Shown: positions 54,338-63,803, numbered from the stretch's first letter. The stretch is 64,000 bases of DNA from Nostoc sp. NMS2 (GCF_017115105.1 NZ_JABXKH010000160.1:26006-90005), one strand, 5' to 3'. The notes: generated from the letters alone by a model not told the origin. Made by a program: numbers and translations.

Positions 54338-55204
54338 ATGAGTCGAAAAGGTCAATCTATTACACTGTCGATATCAGAACGCGATAAAGCCGAGCTAGAA
54401 GCGATCGCTCGTGAATTCGGTATGATGTGGGGAGAGGAACCTAACATCTCTAAGTTAATTAAAGCGATCGCTCAACGTCAGTTACTCATCGGTAACAATA
54501 ATAATTGGAAAGAACCACGCATCAGGGCATTACATCGCTGTATCAATGCGTTGACAGACATCGGGCAAATTGAACAAGCCCAAATCATTGCAAACTTACT
54601 TCTCGAACGCAGCGAACTATCATTACCGTTGCGAGGCGAAATCGAACGTTTCTTAGAGAATTTGCCCCCAGCCTGGCGCTTAGAAATAGACCGCTATATC
54701 TTGCGCGAACAGCCCTTTCAGCTTTCCTATCAAGATGCAGCCGGACACTTATTAAACTTTACAGTTCGCTATGCCAAAGTTACACCCCACGAAAAGCGGC
54801 AATATCTTGATTGCTGGTGCGAAGAGACAGAAGGAAACTTTGATATCCCAGAACTGATTCATAACTGGAGTTTACGATTAGACAGGATTACAGAAGCTGC
54901 TGTCATGCCAATTTCTGGTGAGTGGCGAGTTAATTTGGCTGAGATAGAAGTGGAAATGCATCTATTTGCTGGTTTGGCTTTTGCCTATCAAGCTAAACAA
55001 GAAGACAATATCAATGAGTGGATACCAGATAAAGCGCGAGTCCGGCGAGTTGTCAGGCGAATATCTAGTACATTCTGGTTTATGCGGGAAGTCATGCAGT
55101 ATGCGCCAGATTGTGTAGTGATATTACCAGACAATGTGCGCGATCGCCTCAAACAAAAACTCCTCACCCTCTGCAATTTATACGATATCGAAACCAGGTC
55201 TTAA
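54338..55204 (+). CDS. WYL-domain CRISPR-associated transcription regulator
   Basis: 288 residues. The N-terminal 50 residues resemble a ribbon-helix-helix or winged-helix DNA-binding part (MSRKGQSITLSISERDKAE, ISKLIKAIAQRQ). A WYL-type ligand-binding domain follows at about 125-205 (PFQLSYQDAAGHLLNF, QYLDCWCEETEGNFDIPELI). The C-terminal segment RRVVRRISSTFWFMREV resembles WYL C-terminal extensions. Proteins of this kind repress or activate cas operons in cyanobacteria. It is divergent from cas3' across the palindromes. Confidence 0.84.
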   Translation: MSRKGQSITLSISERDKAELEAIAREFGMMWGEEPNISKLIKAIAQRQLLIGNNNNWKEPRIRALHRCINALTDIGQIEQAQIIANLLLERSELSLPLRGEIERFLENLPPAWRLEIDRYILREQPFQLSYQDAAGHLLNFTVRYAKVTPHEKRQYLDCWCEETEGNFDIPELIHNWSLRLDRITEAAVMPISGEWRVNLAEIEVEMHLFAGLAFAYQAKQEDNINEWIPDKARVRRVVRRISSTFWFMREVMQYAPDCVVILPDNVRDRLKQKLLTLCNLYDIETRS

Positions 55205-55862
55205 CTCTTTCCCTCTCCGACTCGGAGAGGGACGGTTTTACTACGTAAAACCAGGGAGAGGTCTTTTCATCCTTGACAAAAGTACACTTCCATAAGATGC
55301 ACTCATGTAACCGTTGTCTGCGATCGCCCATAGCCATTTACAATACGTAAGTAAGATAAATGACGTAATAACAAGGCTTACAGACATCAATTCTGAAAAT
55401 TAAAGAAAAAAATAATTACTAATTGCCTAAAAATTCCGGTTTTTTTAGCTTTGGGATGATAAATAAAAATAATAGCGTTGAATGTCATGCTTCCTACTGC
55501 GAAGGATTACTGAAATTCTTCGCTGCTTTCAGGATGACTACTGAGCATCAAATAACATCTGCCGCCAATCAGTTTTTTTGCTGGAGATGCTGCTACATCA
55601 AAAGGCTCTACCACAAAACTTGATCTAGATGTGTCTAAGTAACTATGCTGATAAAGTGTAAAGATGTCACCGTATCTAGGAGTGAATTTTAAAGCAATCA
55701 TAAAGGAATTTGTACCATTTTGGCAGGTTTTTATCCCAAAGATGGGATATTAGTAGATTGTACGAATCTTTATTGTTATTCACTATCTACCAACAACTGC
55801 TAAGTACAACCAAATACCAACACAGATAAGTTTAAGTAATTTAGCGAAGTAGGAAATAATAC
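55205..55862. other. Intergenic region with dispersed repeats; possible short ORF
   Basis: Begins with hairpins CCCTCTCCGACTCGGAGAGG (55211-55230) and GGTTTTACTACGTAAAACC. At about 55480-55540 lies a TGTCATGCTTCC / CTTTCAGGATGAC-type dispersed repeat. A minus-strand frame of 64 codons at 55507-55701 (MIALKFTPRYGDIFTLY...AKKLIGGRC) has some coding appearance, but its end lies in repeat sequence; I do not call it a gene. No obvious RiPP precursor for the following kinase/HopA1 pair is found here. Confidence 0.45.
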
Positions 55863-57122
55863 ATGGTATTATCACTGTCTTCTCATAACGTTATCCAGTA
55901 TCTGCAAGAAGCGGGGCTGTGTAGCTCAGAAGATGACGCATCAGATAAATCTGAGTTGCCAGGAAGTAGTAAGAACAGTTTCGATTTACTCGTGACTCTA
56001 GCAGATAATCGGAAACTGCTCATTAAACAAGAAAGCAACGTTAAAAACAATGACGGCGCTCCTCGTGAATTGTTTCAAGAGTGGCTATTTCATCAATTGC
56101 TCCAGCAGTTTCCCGTTCTTGGCAATATTTCCGCGATGCCTACGGCGGTAAACTACGCACCGTTGGTAGTCCATTTTGACGAAGAAAATTCTATCCTTGT
56201 CAGCAACTACTTAAGTGAATATCGGCAACTTGCGACATTCTACCACAACAATGAGATTTGTCCACAAGAAATTGCCACTGCCATCGCCACTACTTTAGCG
56301 GGACTGCATCGCGCAACCTACAACCACCGAGAATATCGGGATTTTATGGCAACTGCTCCCCAAGGAGAGTTTCGCTATGGCTTTTACAATCCGGCGCAAG
56401 GGTTAGGGTCAATTGGGCCGGAGATTTTTGGGACGGTTCCCACGGATGCGCTGAAATTCTATCTACTCTACCAGCAATCGGAGAGTTTGGAATCTGCGAT
56501 CGCAGATTTGGCGTATGACTGGAATCCTTGCTGCTTGACTCACAACGACTTGAAATTGAACAACATCTTGGTTCATTCCAGTTGGGAGAAACTAGACAAT
56601 TGCCTAGTAAGACTAATTAATTGGGAAGCTTGTTCTTGGGGAGATCCAGCTTTTGATTTAGGAACTTTACTAGCAAGCTATTTAGGAATTTGGCTCAATA
56701 GTCTTGTTGTAGACCCCACCATTGAGTTACAAGAATCTCTACATCTGGCGTTGACACCGTTGGAGACTTTACAACCTTCAATTCTTGCCCTAATTAGGGG
56801 TTATCTAAATGCTTTTCCCATGATTTTGGAATACCGCAATGATTTTATCGTGCGCGTTATCCAGTTTGCAGGGCTGGCACTAATTCATCAAATTCAGAAT
56901 ATGATTACCTGCCAAAAATCCTTTAATAATGCTGATATTTGTATGCTTCAAGTGGCTAAGAGTTTACTGACTATGCCGCAGCAAGGTGTACTGACTATTT
57001 TCGGAATATCAGAGTCAGAAATCCTTAACCCTGTGGGGAAAATCCATAAACTTCCTCAGCCTGTAAAAGAGCCACAGCTTCTTCGTCTTTATTACGAAAA
57101 AACTCGGCTTCGTAGTTGTTAA
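55863..57122 (+). CDS. APH-like kinase of a kinase/HopA1 pair
   Basis: 419 residues with an aminoglycoside-phosphotransferase fold. The Brenner motif is CLTHNDLKLNNIL (catalytic Asp, Asn). The metal-binding motif reads LINWEACSWGDPAFDLG, with Asn where most members have Asp (IDWE). The following gene encodes a HopA1-family protein. In class V lanthipeptide and thioamitide pathways such a kinase phosphorylates Ser/Thr and the HopA1 partner eliminates phosphate to give dehydroamino acids. The same role is inferred here; no precursor peptide is adjacent. A small-molecule kinase remains possible. Confidence 0.78.
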   Translation: MVLSLSSHNVIQYLQEAGLCSSEDDASDKSELPGSSKNSFDLLVTLADNRKLLIKQESNVKNNDGAPRELFQEWLFHQLLQQFPVLGNISAMPTAVNYAPLVVHFDEENSILVSNYLSEYRQLATFYHNNEICPQEIATAIATTLAGLHRATYNHREYRDFMATAPQGEFRYGFYNPAQGLGSIGPEIFGTVPTDALKFYLLYQQSESLESAIADLAYDWNPCCLTHNDLKLNNILVHSSWEKLDNCLVRLINWEACSWGDPAFDLGTLLASYLGIWLNSLVVDPTIELQESLHLALTPLETLQPSILALIRGYLNAFPMILEYRNDFIVRVIQFAGLALIHQIQNMITCQKSFNNADICMLQVAKSLLTMPQQGVLTIFGISESEILNPVGKIHKLPQPVKEPQLLRLYYEKTRLRSC

Positions 57123-57206
57123 TAGCAGGGAGTAGAACAATTATCAATTCTGACTCCTGGCTCCTCCTAAATTATGTTTTTTAAAGTTTGAGTTCTAAAT
57201 GGATTA

Positions 57207-58295
57207 ATGCTAAATTACTCTATCAATCAACCGCTAACTTCTCTATTCGATATTGCTAAGAATATTCAGATTGAGTCAAATTTTTGTATTTATCATCCCA
57301 ATTATCAACCCTTTGCCCTGCCAACTAAAGTAGCCGAGAGATTTCAGCAAAATTCTGTAGATTTACAACAGAAATATCTTACCCTGCTGCTGCGAAACTT
57401 TCTTTATGGGATCTATTACAATGGTTCTCTACAAAGTACTTTAGCAGTCAATACTGATAGTAGTAATTGCTCGCCAAAGCAGAATTTAGCAGATAATTCC
57501 ATCTTAGAAATTGATTGGAACTTTTACGAGCATCTACACGCCAGTAATCACGGCATAGGTTACTTTGACCCTCGATGGCAGGTGTTGCGGAAAGAACCTG
57601 ATGGTACTATGGCAGTGACTAAAGGCGGTTTAACACTTTATGTTGAGCCAGAATGCCATTTAGAATCCAGTAAGAAATCTACCAAAGTGGGTGACATGGT
57701 AGCAATCTGGATGCCCAAAAATAGAATGCAAAATGGCTGTTACTTGGCAGTTAGTAATGTCGGACAGGAACGCCAGAGTAACCCCGATGCTGATTTGGGA
57801 GCAGGGCGAATTTACTTTAACTTTACGGCATCTGGTGCGATCGCTCTCATGGAAAGTTTGACACTGCAATTGAATGCAGCCTCCATTCCCTTTAGCTTTC
57901 AGGTTCTTCACAACCCTTCTGCATACGGACGCTATGATTCGGGACTACTCTACTTTGAACTCCCTGACTATCCAGCAATTCGCACAATCCTTCAGGCTAT
58001 TTATCCAGAAAATCAATCCCATTTCCAGCCCGAAATTCCTTTATTTACAAAATTTTTAGCCCCAGGGTTAGGTTTAGCCGAAGAACCAACCCAAAAATTC
58101 GCCGCACAAGAAAGTTTTGGGATGAACCGTTGCCAAATTGTCGCTAATGCTTTATTGGAAGCTTGGCAAAAAGGTAAGAATGCGATGGAGGAGCGGATGA
58201 GGGTTATTGACCAACACTTTACACGACACCTAATAGATTTGCAGCGTCCTTATCTCAATCCCAGTTCAGAGGATATATATAAGCCGTTAAATTGA
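57207..58295 (+). CDS. HopA1-family protein, possible phosphothreonine/serine lyase
   Basis: 362 residues. The domain from about 85 to 350 matches the HopA1 effector family: HASNHGIGYFDPRWQVLRKE, GGLTLYVEPECHL, VAIWMPKNRMQNGCYLAVSN, YGRYDSGLLYFE. In RiPP pathways this family is proposed to eliminate phosphate from phospho-Ser/Thr after a kinase step. The gene lies 84 bases after the APH-like kinase and ends just before a dispersed repeat. Despite the family name, nothing here suggests type III secretion. Confidence 0.82.
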   Translation: MLNYSINQPLTSLFDIAKNIQIESNFCIYHPNYQPFALPTKVAERFQQNSVDLQQKYLTLLLRNFLYGIYYNGSLQSTLAVNTDSSNCSPKQNLADNSILEIDWNFYEHLHASNHGIGYFDPRWQVLRKEPDGTMAVTKGGLTLYVEPECHLESSKKSTKVGDMVAIWMPKNRMQNGCYLAVSNVGQERQSNPDADLGAGRIYFNFTASGAIALMESLTLQLNAASIPFSFQVLHNPSAYGRYDSGLLYFELPDYPAIRTILQAIYPENQSHFQPEIPLFTKFLAPGLGLAEEPTQKFAAQESFGMNRCQIVANALLEAWQKGKNAMEERMRVIDQHFTRHLIDLQRPYLNPSSEDIYKPLN

Positions 58296-58299
58296 TGGG

Positions 58300-58386
58300 G
58301 AGATGAGGGAGCAGAGGGAGAAGAAGAATAACTATGCCCAATGCCCCATGCCCAATTCAAAATTCAAAATTCAAAATTCAAAATTC
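58300..58386. repeat. CCCAATGCC-type repeat plus (AATTCAA)n tandem repeat
   Basis: 58300-58352 matches the first 55 bases of the window. It continues into four AATTCAA units and a partial one (58354-58386), a heptanucleotide tandem repeat. The last unit supplies the stop codon of the exonuclease gene on the minus strand. Confidence 0.8.
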
Positions 58387-59160
58387 CACAATTACCGGCG
58401 TATGGTCGCTGGGTTGGGTTAATTTTCTGGGCGCGGCATCAATGATGCAACTTGTAGCACGCTCATACAGCACGGGTGTGAGATAGTGATGGTCAATCCG
58501 CCAACCTAAGTTGCGACGGAAGGCGGCGGCGCGATAATCCCACCAGCTATAATTTCCACCTTCTGTGGTGAATTTACGGAAAGCATCGGCAAACCCTAGT
58601 TGCAGAATCTCGCGTAAGGCTTGGCGCTCGGTTTCTGTTGCCATAATGTGATTTTCTGTACTCACTTGCTCGTGAATATCCTTATCTTCCAGAGCGATGT
58701 TGAAGTCACCGCACACACAAATTGCAGGTTCCGATAGCACGAGCAACCGTAAATACTCGTGTAGCGCTGTTAACCAGCGCAGTTTGTATTCATATTTTTC
58801 AGTTCCTACTGCCGCACCATTGGGGACATATAAGTTAACAATCCGAACACCATCAATTACACCTGTAATTACCCGCTTTTGCTCATCCCATTCGTGATGT
58901 AAATCTGGCAAAATCGCCCTAAATCCGCTACTTACGTTTAAAAGTGGCTGGCGGCTAATCAGGGCTACGCCATTATAAGATTTTTGTCCTGATATATAAA
59001 GGTTATAGCCCAATTGCTCAAAAGGCGATCGCGGAAACTCGGCATCCGCAACTTTAGTTTCTTGCAAGCAGAGAACATCAACAGGATTGTTAGTTAACCA
59101 ATCAGTAACCTGTTCGAGGCGAGTGCGAATTGAGTTGACGTTCCAAGTAGCGATTTTCAT
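58378..59160 (-). CDS. xth: Exodeoxyribonuclease III
   Basis: 260 residues. Conserved parts are MKIATWNVNSIRTRLEQV, LCLQETKV (metal Glu), RIVNLYVPNG, CGDFNIALEDKDIH, the WWDYRAAAF segment near the active site and PSDHTPVIVEF at the end. Acts as AP endonuclease and 3'-5' exonuclease in base excision repair. The stop codon comes from the adjoining (AATTCAA)n repeat, so the protein ends at VEF. Confidence 0.95.
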   Translation of the reverse strand: MKIATWNVNSIRTRLEQVTDWLTNNPVDVLCLQETKVADAEFPRSPFEQLGYNLYISGQKSYNGVALISRQPLLNVSSGFRAILPDLHHEWDEQKRVITGVIDGVRIVNLYVPNGAAVGTEKYEYKLRWLTALHEYLRLLVLSEPAICVCGDFNIALEDKDIHEQVSTENHIMATETERQALREILQLGFADAFRKFTTEGGNYSWWDYRAAAFRRNLGWRIDHHYLTPVLYERATSCIIDAAPRKLTQPSDHTPVIVEF

Positions 59161-59615
59161 TAGTTATCAGAATTTTTTGAAAATTAATAATTACAAATTA
59201 TGTAATTATTGTACAATTACTTAATATTTATAATTTCTTTTCCATTTCCCAATTACGTTTAAACAAACCTTTAATCATTTGATCCCATTGAGTATTTTAG
59301 TATTGTCAGCTACAAAATATTCAATTTTGTAAGTTACGCTACAAAATATTCTACTTCATTATGATCCCCAAGACAGATGCAACAAGTAATTGATTAGTTA
59401 TAGGTTATAAATCTAGCTCATGGTTGACATTTGCCGATAGTTCTTGAAATTTGTCGGTAGAAAATTTGCAGGACGGTTAACCATTCTTGTGCTTTTGTTA
59501 GCCTGTTAGGTTAATTTAAATGTCAAAATAGTAAGTAGAAATGCTCTGTTCTCATACAATGATGATGCAACTCATCATATTGAGGACAAGTTCATAGACT
59601 GAACCAAAAAAACTT
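59161..59615. other. AT-rich intergenic region with short direct repeats
   Basis: 455 bases between divergent genes, no ORF. It contains CTACAAAATATTC twice (about 59310 and 59340) and the near-duplicate ATTTGCCGATAG / ATTTGTCGGTAG (about 59429 and 59449), with TTGACA at 59424-59429 a candidate -35 box for the glycosyltransferase gene. Confidence 0.45.
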
Positions 59616-60686
59616 ATGAAAATCGCTCAAGTTGCCCCCTTATGGGAAAGGGTTCCACCTCCTACTTATGGAGGAATAGAACTGGTAGTGAGTCGCTTGA
59701 CTGATGAACTTGTTCGTCGCGGTCACGAGGTAACATTATTTGCCTCTGGCGATTCTCAAACTTTGGCTCATTTAGAAGCAGTTTATCCGCGTGCATTGCG
59801 TTTAGACCCAAACGTTAAAGAGTATGCAGTGTACGAAATGCTAGAACTGAGCCAAGTTTACCAACGTGCTAAAGAATTCGATCTTATCCATTCTCATGTA
59901 GGGATTTCGGCATTACCTTTAGCAAGTTTCATAACAGCAACCTCTACGGTGCATACCCTGCACAATAATTTTACAAACGACACCCGTCACGCATTTAGCT
60001 ACTACCAGAAGCAACCATATATCAGCATTAGTAACTCGCAGCGTCAAGTCGATCTCAATTATGTTGGCACGGTTTATAACGGCATTGAGCTAGCAGATTA
60101 TCCTTTCGTAGCCCAACCGTCAGAACCTCCATATTTGGCATTTTTAGGTCGTTTTTCGCCACAAAAAGGGCCGCAATATGCGATCGCTATTGCAAAGCAG
60201 AGTGGTTGGCGCTTGAAGCTGGCAGGAAAGGTTGATGTTGGAGACTCTAAGTTTTTTGAACAAGAGATTTCTCCCCACATAGATGGTCAGCAAATCGAAT
60301 ATCTCGGTGAAATTAACCACGCCCAAAAAGCTGAACTTTTGGGCAATGCCGCCATAACTCTTTTTCCCATTAGCTGGCAAGAACCTTTTGGCTTGGTAAT
60401 GATTGAATCAATGGCAACTGGTACACCAGTTATTGCCATGAACTGTGGCTCAGTACCTGAAGTAATTGCCCACGGGAAAACAGGTTTTATCTGCAAAAGC
60501 TATGCAGAAATGGCGGCAATGATTCCACTAGCTTTGGAACTCAATCGTCAAACCTGTCGAAAACATGTAGAAAACAACTTTAGCGTTAGCCAAATGGTTA
60601 ACGGATATGAAGCTGTTTACAGACAAATTATTAAAGACCGCATAGAATCGAATGGTCGCATTCATGCTACCAAAATCAACTTTTAA
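59616..60686 (+). CDS. Family 4 glycosyltransferase
   Basis: 356 residues. GT-B fold: N-terminal Gly-rich loop (VPPPTYGGIELVVSRLTDEL, RRGHEVTLFASGDS), and C-terminal GT4 signs (LGRFSPQKGPQYAIAIAK, EPFGLVMIESMATGTPVIAMNCGSVPEVI), including the donor-binding EX7E-like EPFGLVMIE. Probably adds a hexose to a soluble or lipid acceptor; substrate not predictable. Confidence 0.9.
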   Translation: MKIAQVAPLWERVPPPTYGGIELVVSRLTDELVRRGHEVTLFASGDSQTLAHLEAVYPRALRLDPNVKEYAVYEMLELSQVYQRAKEFDLIHSHVGISALPLASFITATSTVHTLHNNFTNDTRHAFSYYQKQPYISISNSQRQVDLNYVGTVYNGIELADYPFVAQPSEPPYLAFLGRFSPQKGPQYAIAIAKQSGWRLKLAGKVDVGDSKFFEQEISPHIDGQQIEYLGEINHAQKAELLGNAAITLFPISWQEPFGLVMIESMATGTPVIAMNCGSVPEVIAHGKTGFICKSYAEMAAMIPLALELNRQTCRKHVENNFSVSQMVNGYEAVYRQIIKDRIESNGRIHATKINF

Positions 60687-60741
60687 TCAACTGCTTTTTT
60701 TCTGAGTTTAAACAACAAATTTTTTTAAGGAGGACATTGGT

Positions 60742-60927
60742 ATGAGTACGAGAGCCAACACTTGCCCATGCTGCGGTGGTTCCCTCCTGCGTCATGCCCG
60801 TCATGGTGAACTATATTGGTTTTGCCTGTCGTGCCGACAAGAAGTGCCATTGTTAACTGCTACTCGCCTGCCTAATGTGGATACCCGGAATACAGGTGTG
60901 ATTCCCCAGCCAGCAGTGAATACCTAG
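60742..60927 (+). CDS. Small zinc-ribbon protein
   Basis: 61 residues. Two Cys pairs, CPCCGG (Cys8/Cys11) and CLSCR (Cys28/Cys31), form a likely zinc ribbon, followed by an unstructured tail. A strong AAGGAGGA precedes ATG. Conserved-looking in cyanobacteria; function unknown. Confidence 0.72.
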   Translation: MSTRANTCPCCGGSLLRHARHGELYWFCLSCRQEVPLLTATRLPNVDTRNTGVIPQPAVNT

Positions 60928-61592
60928 TTTTTCGCCATTTTCAGATTGATAAAAGCTGTTTACTAATATCTTGCACCGGGCGACTAGAAGTCGCGGCTAC
61001 ACAAGCAAAACCCGCCTACGCGGGTTTCAAACCCTTAATTTTGCGTTAGTCGGCCTAGATTCTCTTATTGATGTCAACAGGCGATATAAAATCCTTGTTG
61101 ACATAACCAGTATCAACGTTCGAGTAAACTTTGCTTTGGCTATACCAACTCCGACTGCCAGGGGTGATATCATACTTCGCCTCCGTAATCAGTTTTTCAA
61201 CTCCGAAGCATCAGTATCAAATAGAGCGGTCGCCTCAACTTCCTGGTATCCGAGCTTTTATGCTCTTTATTTTCTTCGTCGCTCCCTGGTTTGACCGTTG
61301 AACGGTCAAGCTTAATTGTCTTTGCAGACTATTTTAGGCCTGTTTCTGACACCCGATTTTGCCTATGTTTTCATTTTTATGCGATCGCACTCTCCTTATG
61401 ACAATAATTTTTACAACACTATCCGAACTGACCTATCTACGCGGCGGACTTCGTTTGTATAGCCGCGTAAAGCCAACTCTTAGAGACGCTCTTGCTAGCT
61501 TGCTTCCACGAAGTGGTACGGCATAGCTTTACTTAGCACGTCATGCCGGAGGCTCTATTCTAATCACTTTAGTGTGCGGTTTTAAATCTTCT
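60928..61592. other. Repeat-rich region without an intact gene
   Basis: Contains one half of the multi-hairpin element (60983-61032), a possible decayed gene on the minus strand (61055-61257), a 19-bp palindrome TTGACCGTTGAACGGTCAA at 61291-61309, the other half of the hairpin element (61437-61468) and a GTCATGCCGGAGGC repeat (about 61547). The open frame at 60971-61294 starts in repeat sequence and is not accepted. Confidence 0.55.
61055..61257 (-). pseudogene. Possible decayed gene fragment
   Basis: On the minus strand two overlapping frames join by a shift near 61189. The first encodes KLGYQEVEATALFDTDASEL; the second EKLITEAKYDITPGSRSWYS and then KVYSNVDTGYVNKDF. The aromatic-Gly-Tyr-Val pattern is vaguely SH3-like. 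No start codon or ribosome binding site is seen. It is offered as a likely fragment only. Confidence 0.3.
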
Positions 61593-61991
61593 CTATGGCA
61601 ATTTATAGCTACCAACACGTAAATTTAATTGACCTTGACGTGGGTTTTTGCTGAATATAAATGCGCCTTCTTCACTTTCCCCACTAGATAAAAAGTCGAT
61701 TTGTTGCTCTCCTGTTTCTGTAACTTTGCCGTTAATTAGTAACTCAGCCATAATCTGAACTGACTCGGCTGTATCCCCTCCACTATTCACGACTTCAAAA
61801 GGAACATAAAATTGGCCATCAATTTCCCGAATTGTTGTTTTTTTGGTGACAGAAAGAATGGGAGGTTGATTCTTTTCGTTCAGCCAAGTGTAACCTACTA
61901 AACTCACAATGATTGCTAGGATAAGTGAGGCGACGCTGAATGTTACCCACTCAGCTATTGAGCGATTTGGTGGTTGTTCTGTTTGAGTCAT
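61593..61991 (-). CDS. TIGR02588-type single-membrane-span protein
   Basis: 132 residues. One N-terminal membrane segment (WVTFSVASLILAIIVSLVGY) and a beta-rich outer domain (FYVPFEVVNSGGDTAESVQI). The start at 61991 overlaps the stop of the upstream partner by 4 bases (ATGA). The longer frame to 62069 overlaps that gene needlessly. Partner of the TIGR02587 protein; function unknown. Confidence 0.82.
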   Translation of the reverse strand: MTQTEQPPNRSIAEWVTFSVASLILAIIVSLVGYTWLNEKNQPPILSVTKKTTIREIDGQFYVPFEVVNSGGDTAESVQIMAELLINGKVTETGEQQIDFLSSGESEEGAFIFSKNPRQGQLNLRVGSYKLP

Positions 61992-62857
61992 ATTGCTAAC
62001 CTGCCGGCTGCACCGCCAATAGTTGCAGGTAAGCCCAGCATCAAGGTGTGATCTAACCACATTGTCCAAGGGTCGCTAAAACTTAACTTTTGAAAGAACC
62101 ACAGCATAAAAGCGCTTGCTAGCAGTGACACTAGGTAAGACATAATAGTTTCGCTCGATGGTCGTTGGAAAATTCCCTTTTGCTCTCTTCGCTTTTGCTG
62201 GTCAGAAAAACCTGCTTGAAATACAATGCCATAAGAAATTAGTAAAGATGTGGCAATCATTGCCAACTCCCAAGGTGGCGAGGCTGCGGCTGCAAGCATA
62301 GTAATTTCATCTGTTGGAGCGATGTTAAATGCAATTATGGTTGCACCAATTAGGGTCCCACCCACATCAGCAAAGGTGCCGTTTAACTGATCTTTTTGGT
62401 TGCTGGTTGTGTCTTGTCCTTCTGCATTGCTGTTTCTACTATCTCCTAACAACTGGTTGGCTAATGCTACACCAAGAGCAAATGGCACACTTTCAAAGAT
62501 GATTTTACCTAAAGATTCTTTTAGAGAAGTTTCTGGTGTCAATTCTCGCAATAGTAGCAGCACAAAGGTAGAGCAAGCTAGTCCGATGGCGATCGCTTCT
62601 ACGGTATCCATTGCGGCTTGAGGAGCTAGCCAGCTATATCTGCGTTTCCGAAAGCCTTCTGTCTGATTGAGCAAGTAAACCACAATAAACATAAATGCGA
62701 TCGCCATCATCATCAGTTGTGGTTTTGCCCGCGATCCAATCCACCAAACCTCCATTGTGTACAGTAAAGGGATGCCAAATAGAAAACCTCCGCAAGCACC
62801 CCGAATAATGTCATTAATCTCACTCTTCCATACATCTTTTTGACGTTTTGTTGCCAC
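61988..62857 (-). CDS. TIGR02587-type polytopic membrane protein
   Basis: 289 residues with about seven membrane segments (FGIPLLYTMEVWWIG, LMMMAIAFMFIVVYLL, IAIGLACSTFVLLLL, FALGVALANQLLG and others). Coupled to the TIGR02588 gene by a 4-base overlap. The pair is conserved in cyanobacteria and other bacteria without a known role. Confidence 0.84.
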   Translation of the reverse strand: MATKRQKDVWKSEINDIIRGACGGFLFGIPLLYTMEVWWIGSRAKPQLMMMAIAFMFIVVYLLNQTEGFRKRRYSWLAPQAAMDTVEAIAIGLACSTFVLLLLRELTPETSLKESLGKIIFESVPFALGVALANQLLGDSRNSNAEGQDTTSNQKDQLNGTFADVGGTLIGATIIAFNIAPTDEITMLAAAASPPWELAMIATSLLISYGIVFQAGFSDQQKRREQKGIFQRPSSETIMSYLVSLLASAFMLWFFQKLSFSDPWTMWLDHTLMLGLPATIGGAAGRLAI

Positions 62858-63160
62858 TCATTTACTTTCCTTTTGTTGAAAATTTGCTTTGACTTCTCTA
62901 ATTTTCTATGAAGATGTATATAGCAGTCCTAAATACTTTGTGAAAAGTTAAATCCCCAACTTCTCAAAGAAGTCGGGGATGTGGACAGCGCGAATTTCCA
63001 TGAATTCGGATTTTTTCCTTGCTTACTCCTGTAGCTTACCGTATCTATCTTAAGATATATAACCTACCGAATTTTTCTATCGGTTGATGGAAGTTCAAAA
63101 GGATAGCTTATTGTTAGCTTATCTAATAGCTGAATCAACTACAAGCTGGAGATAAAAACC
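62858..63160. other. Intergenic region with a hairpin repeat
   Basis: 303 bases. A hairpin ATCCCCAACTTCTC / AGAAGTCGGGGAT lies at 62952-62980, a dispersed repeat in this group. The rest precedes csbD, whose ribosome binding site is GGAG near 63148. Confidence 0.5.
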
Positions 63161-63343
63161 ATGAGTACCGAAAAAAGAGTAGAAGCTACTGTAAAAAATA
63201 TTGAAGGAAAAATCCAAGAGGCTGTGGGTGAAATAACTGGGAATCCACAAGATAAGGCTGAAGGACAAGAAAAGCAAGCTGAAGCCCAAGTCGATCACAC
63301 TGTAGAAAACATTAAAGATGAACTTAAGAAAGCTTTAGAATAA
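63161..63343 (+). CDS. CsbD-family stress protein
   Basis: 60 residues, helical and highly charged: NIEGKIQEAVGEITGN and the EGQEKQAEAQ repeat-like segment match CsbD. Induced by general stress in other bacteria; molecular role unknown. Followed by an intrinsic terminator. Confidence 0.9.
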   Translation: MSTEKRVEATVKNIEGKIQEAVGEITGNPQDKAEGQEKQAEAQVDHTVENIKDELKKALE

Positions 63344-63404
63344 TTTAGTTTTTGCAGTGCAGCAACACTAACCATGATTCATTAGTGATACTTTAACATT
63401 AATT

Positions 63405-63435
63405 ACTCCACTAACTTTGAGGAAGTGGAGTTTTT
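63405..63435 (+). terminator. Intrinsic terminator after csbD
   Basis: Stem ACTCCACT (63405-63412) and AGTGGAGT (63424-63431), then a run of T. About 60 bases after the csbD stop. Confidence 0.78.
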
Positions 63436-63512
63436 GTATTTGCGTAAAATCTGAAAGGGTGAATCACTAATAAATTGCTTTTAACCACGATTTTTCGAGA
63501 GATTTAATTCAA

Positions 63513-63788
63513 CTAATAACTGGCACGATTAGCTAATAAGTTCCAGAGGAATATGGCAATTATTGCGCCAATTACAGCAACAATTACACCTGGGATGCTC
63601 AGGGTTGCAGCAGTTAATTGAAATCTCCCCGTCTCTAAAAGAGTAACTAAAATTCCTCCGATCACAGCACCTACGATCCCTAAAACCATAGTTGAAGCAA
63701 TTCCACCACCTTGACGACCAGGATAAATAGCTTTTGCTATAGCTCCAGCAATTAAACCCAGAACGATCCAAGCAATAATGTTCAGCAT
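63513..63788 (-). CDS. GlsB/YeaQ/YmgE-family small membrane protein
   Basis: 91 residues. Three membrane segments; the family signature is MLNIIAWIVLGLIAGAIAKA, then YPGRQGGG, then GIVGAVIGGIL. The start is placed at the Met that matches the family N-terminus; a Met five codons earlier (63803) is possible. Commonly found with CsbD-like genes under stress control. Confidence 0.85.
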   Translation of the reverse strand: MLNIIAWIVLGLIAGAIAKAIYPGRQGGGIASTMVLGIVGAVIGGILVTLLETGRFQLTAATLSIPGVIVAVIGAIIAIFLWNLLANRASY

Positions 63789-63803
63789 AATTTCATCCAT
63801 CAA

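Noticed and set aside
55507..55701. 64-residue minus-strand ORF with an internal Gly-Gly as a RiPP precursor for the kinase/HopA1 pair
   Set aside because: On the opposite strand, ends in repeat sequence, leader not acidic; too weak to support.
60971..61294. 107-residue + strand ORF
   Set aside because: Starts inside a dispersed hairpin repeat and overlaps a better-looking minus-strand fragment; no ribosome binding site.
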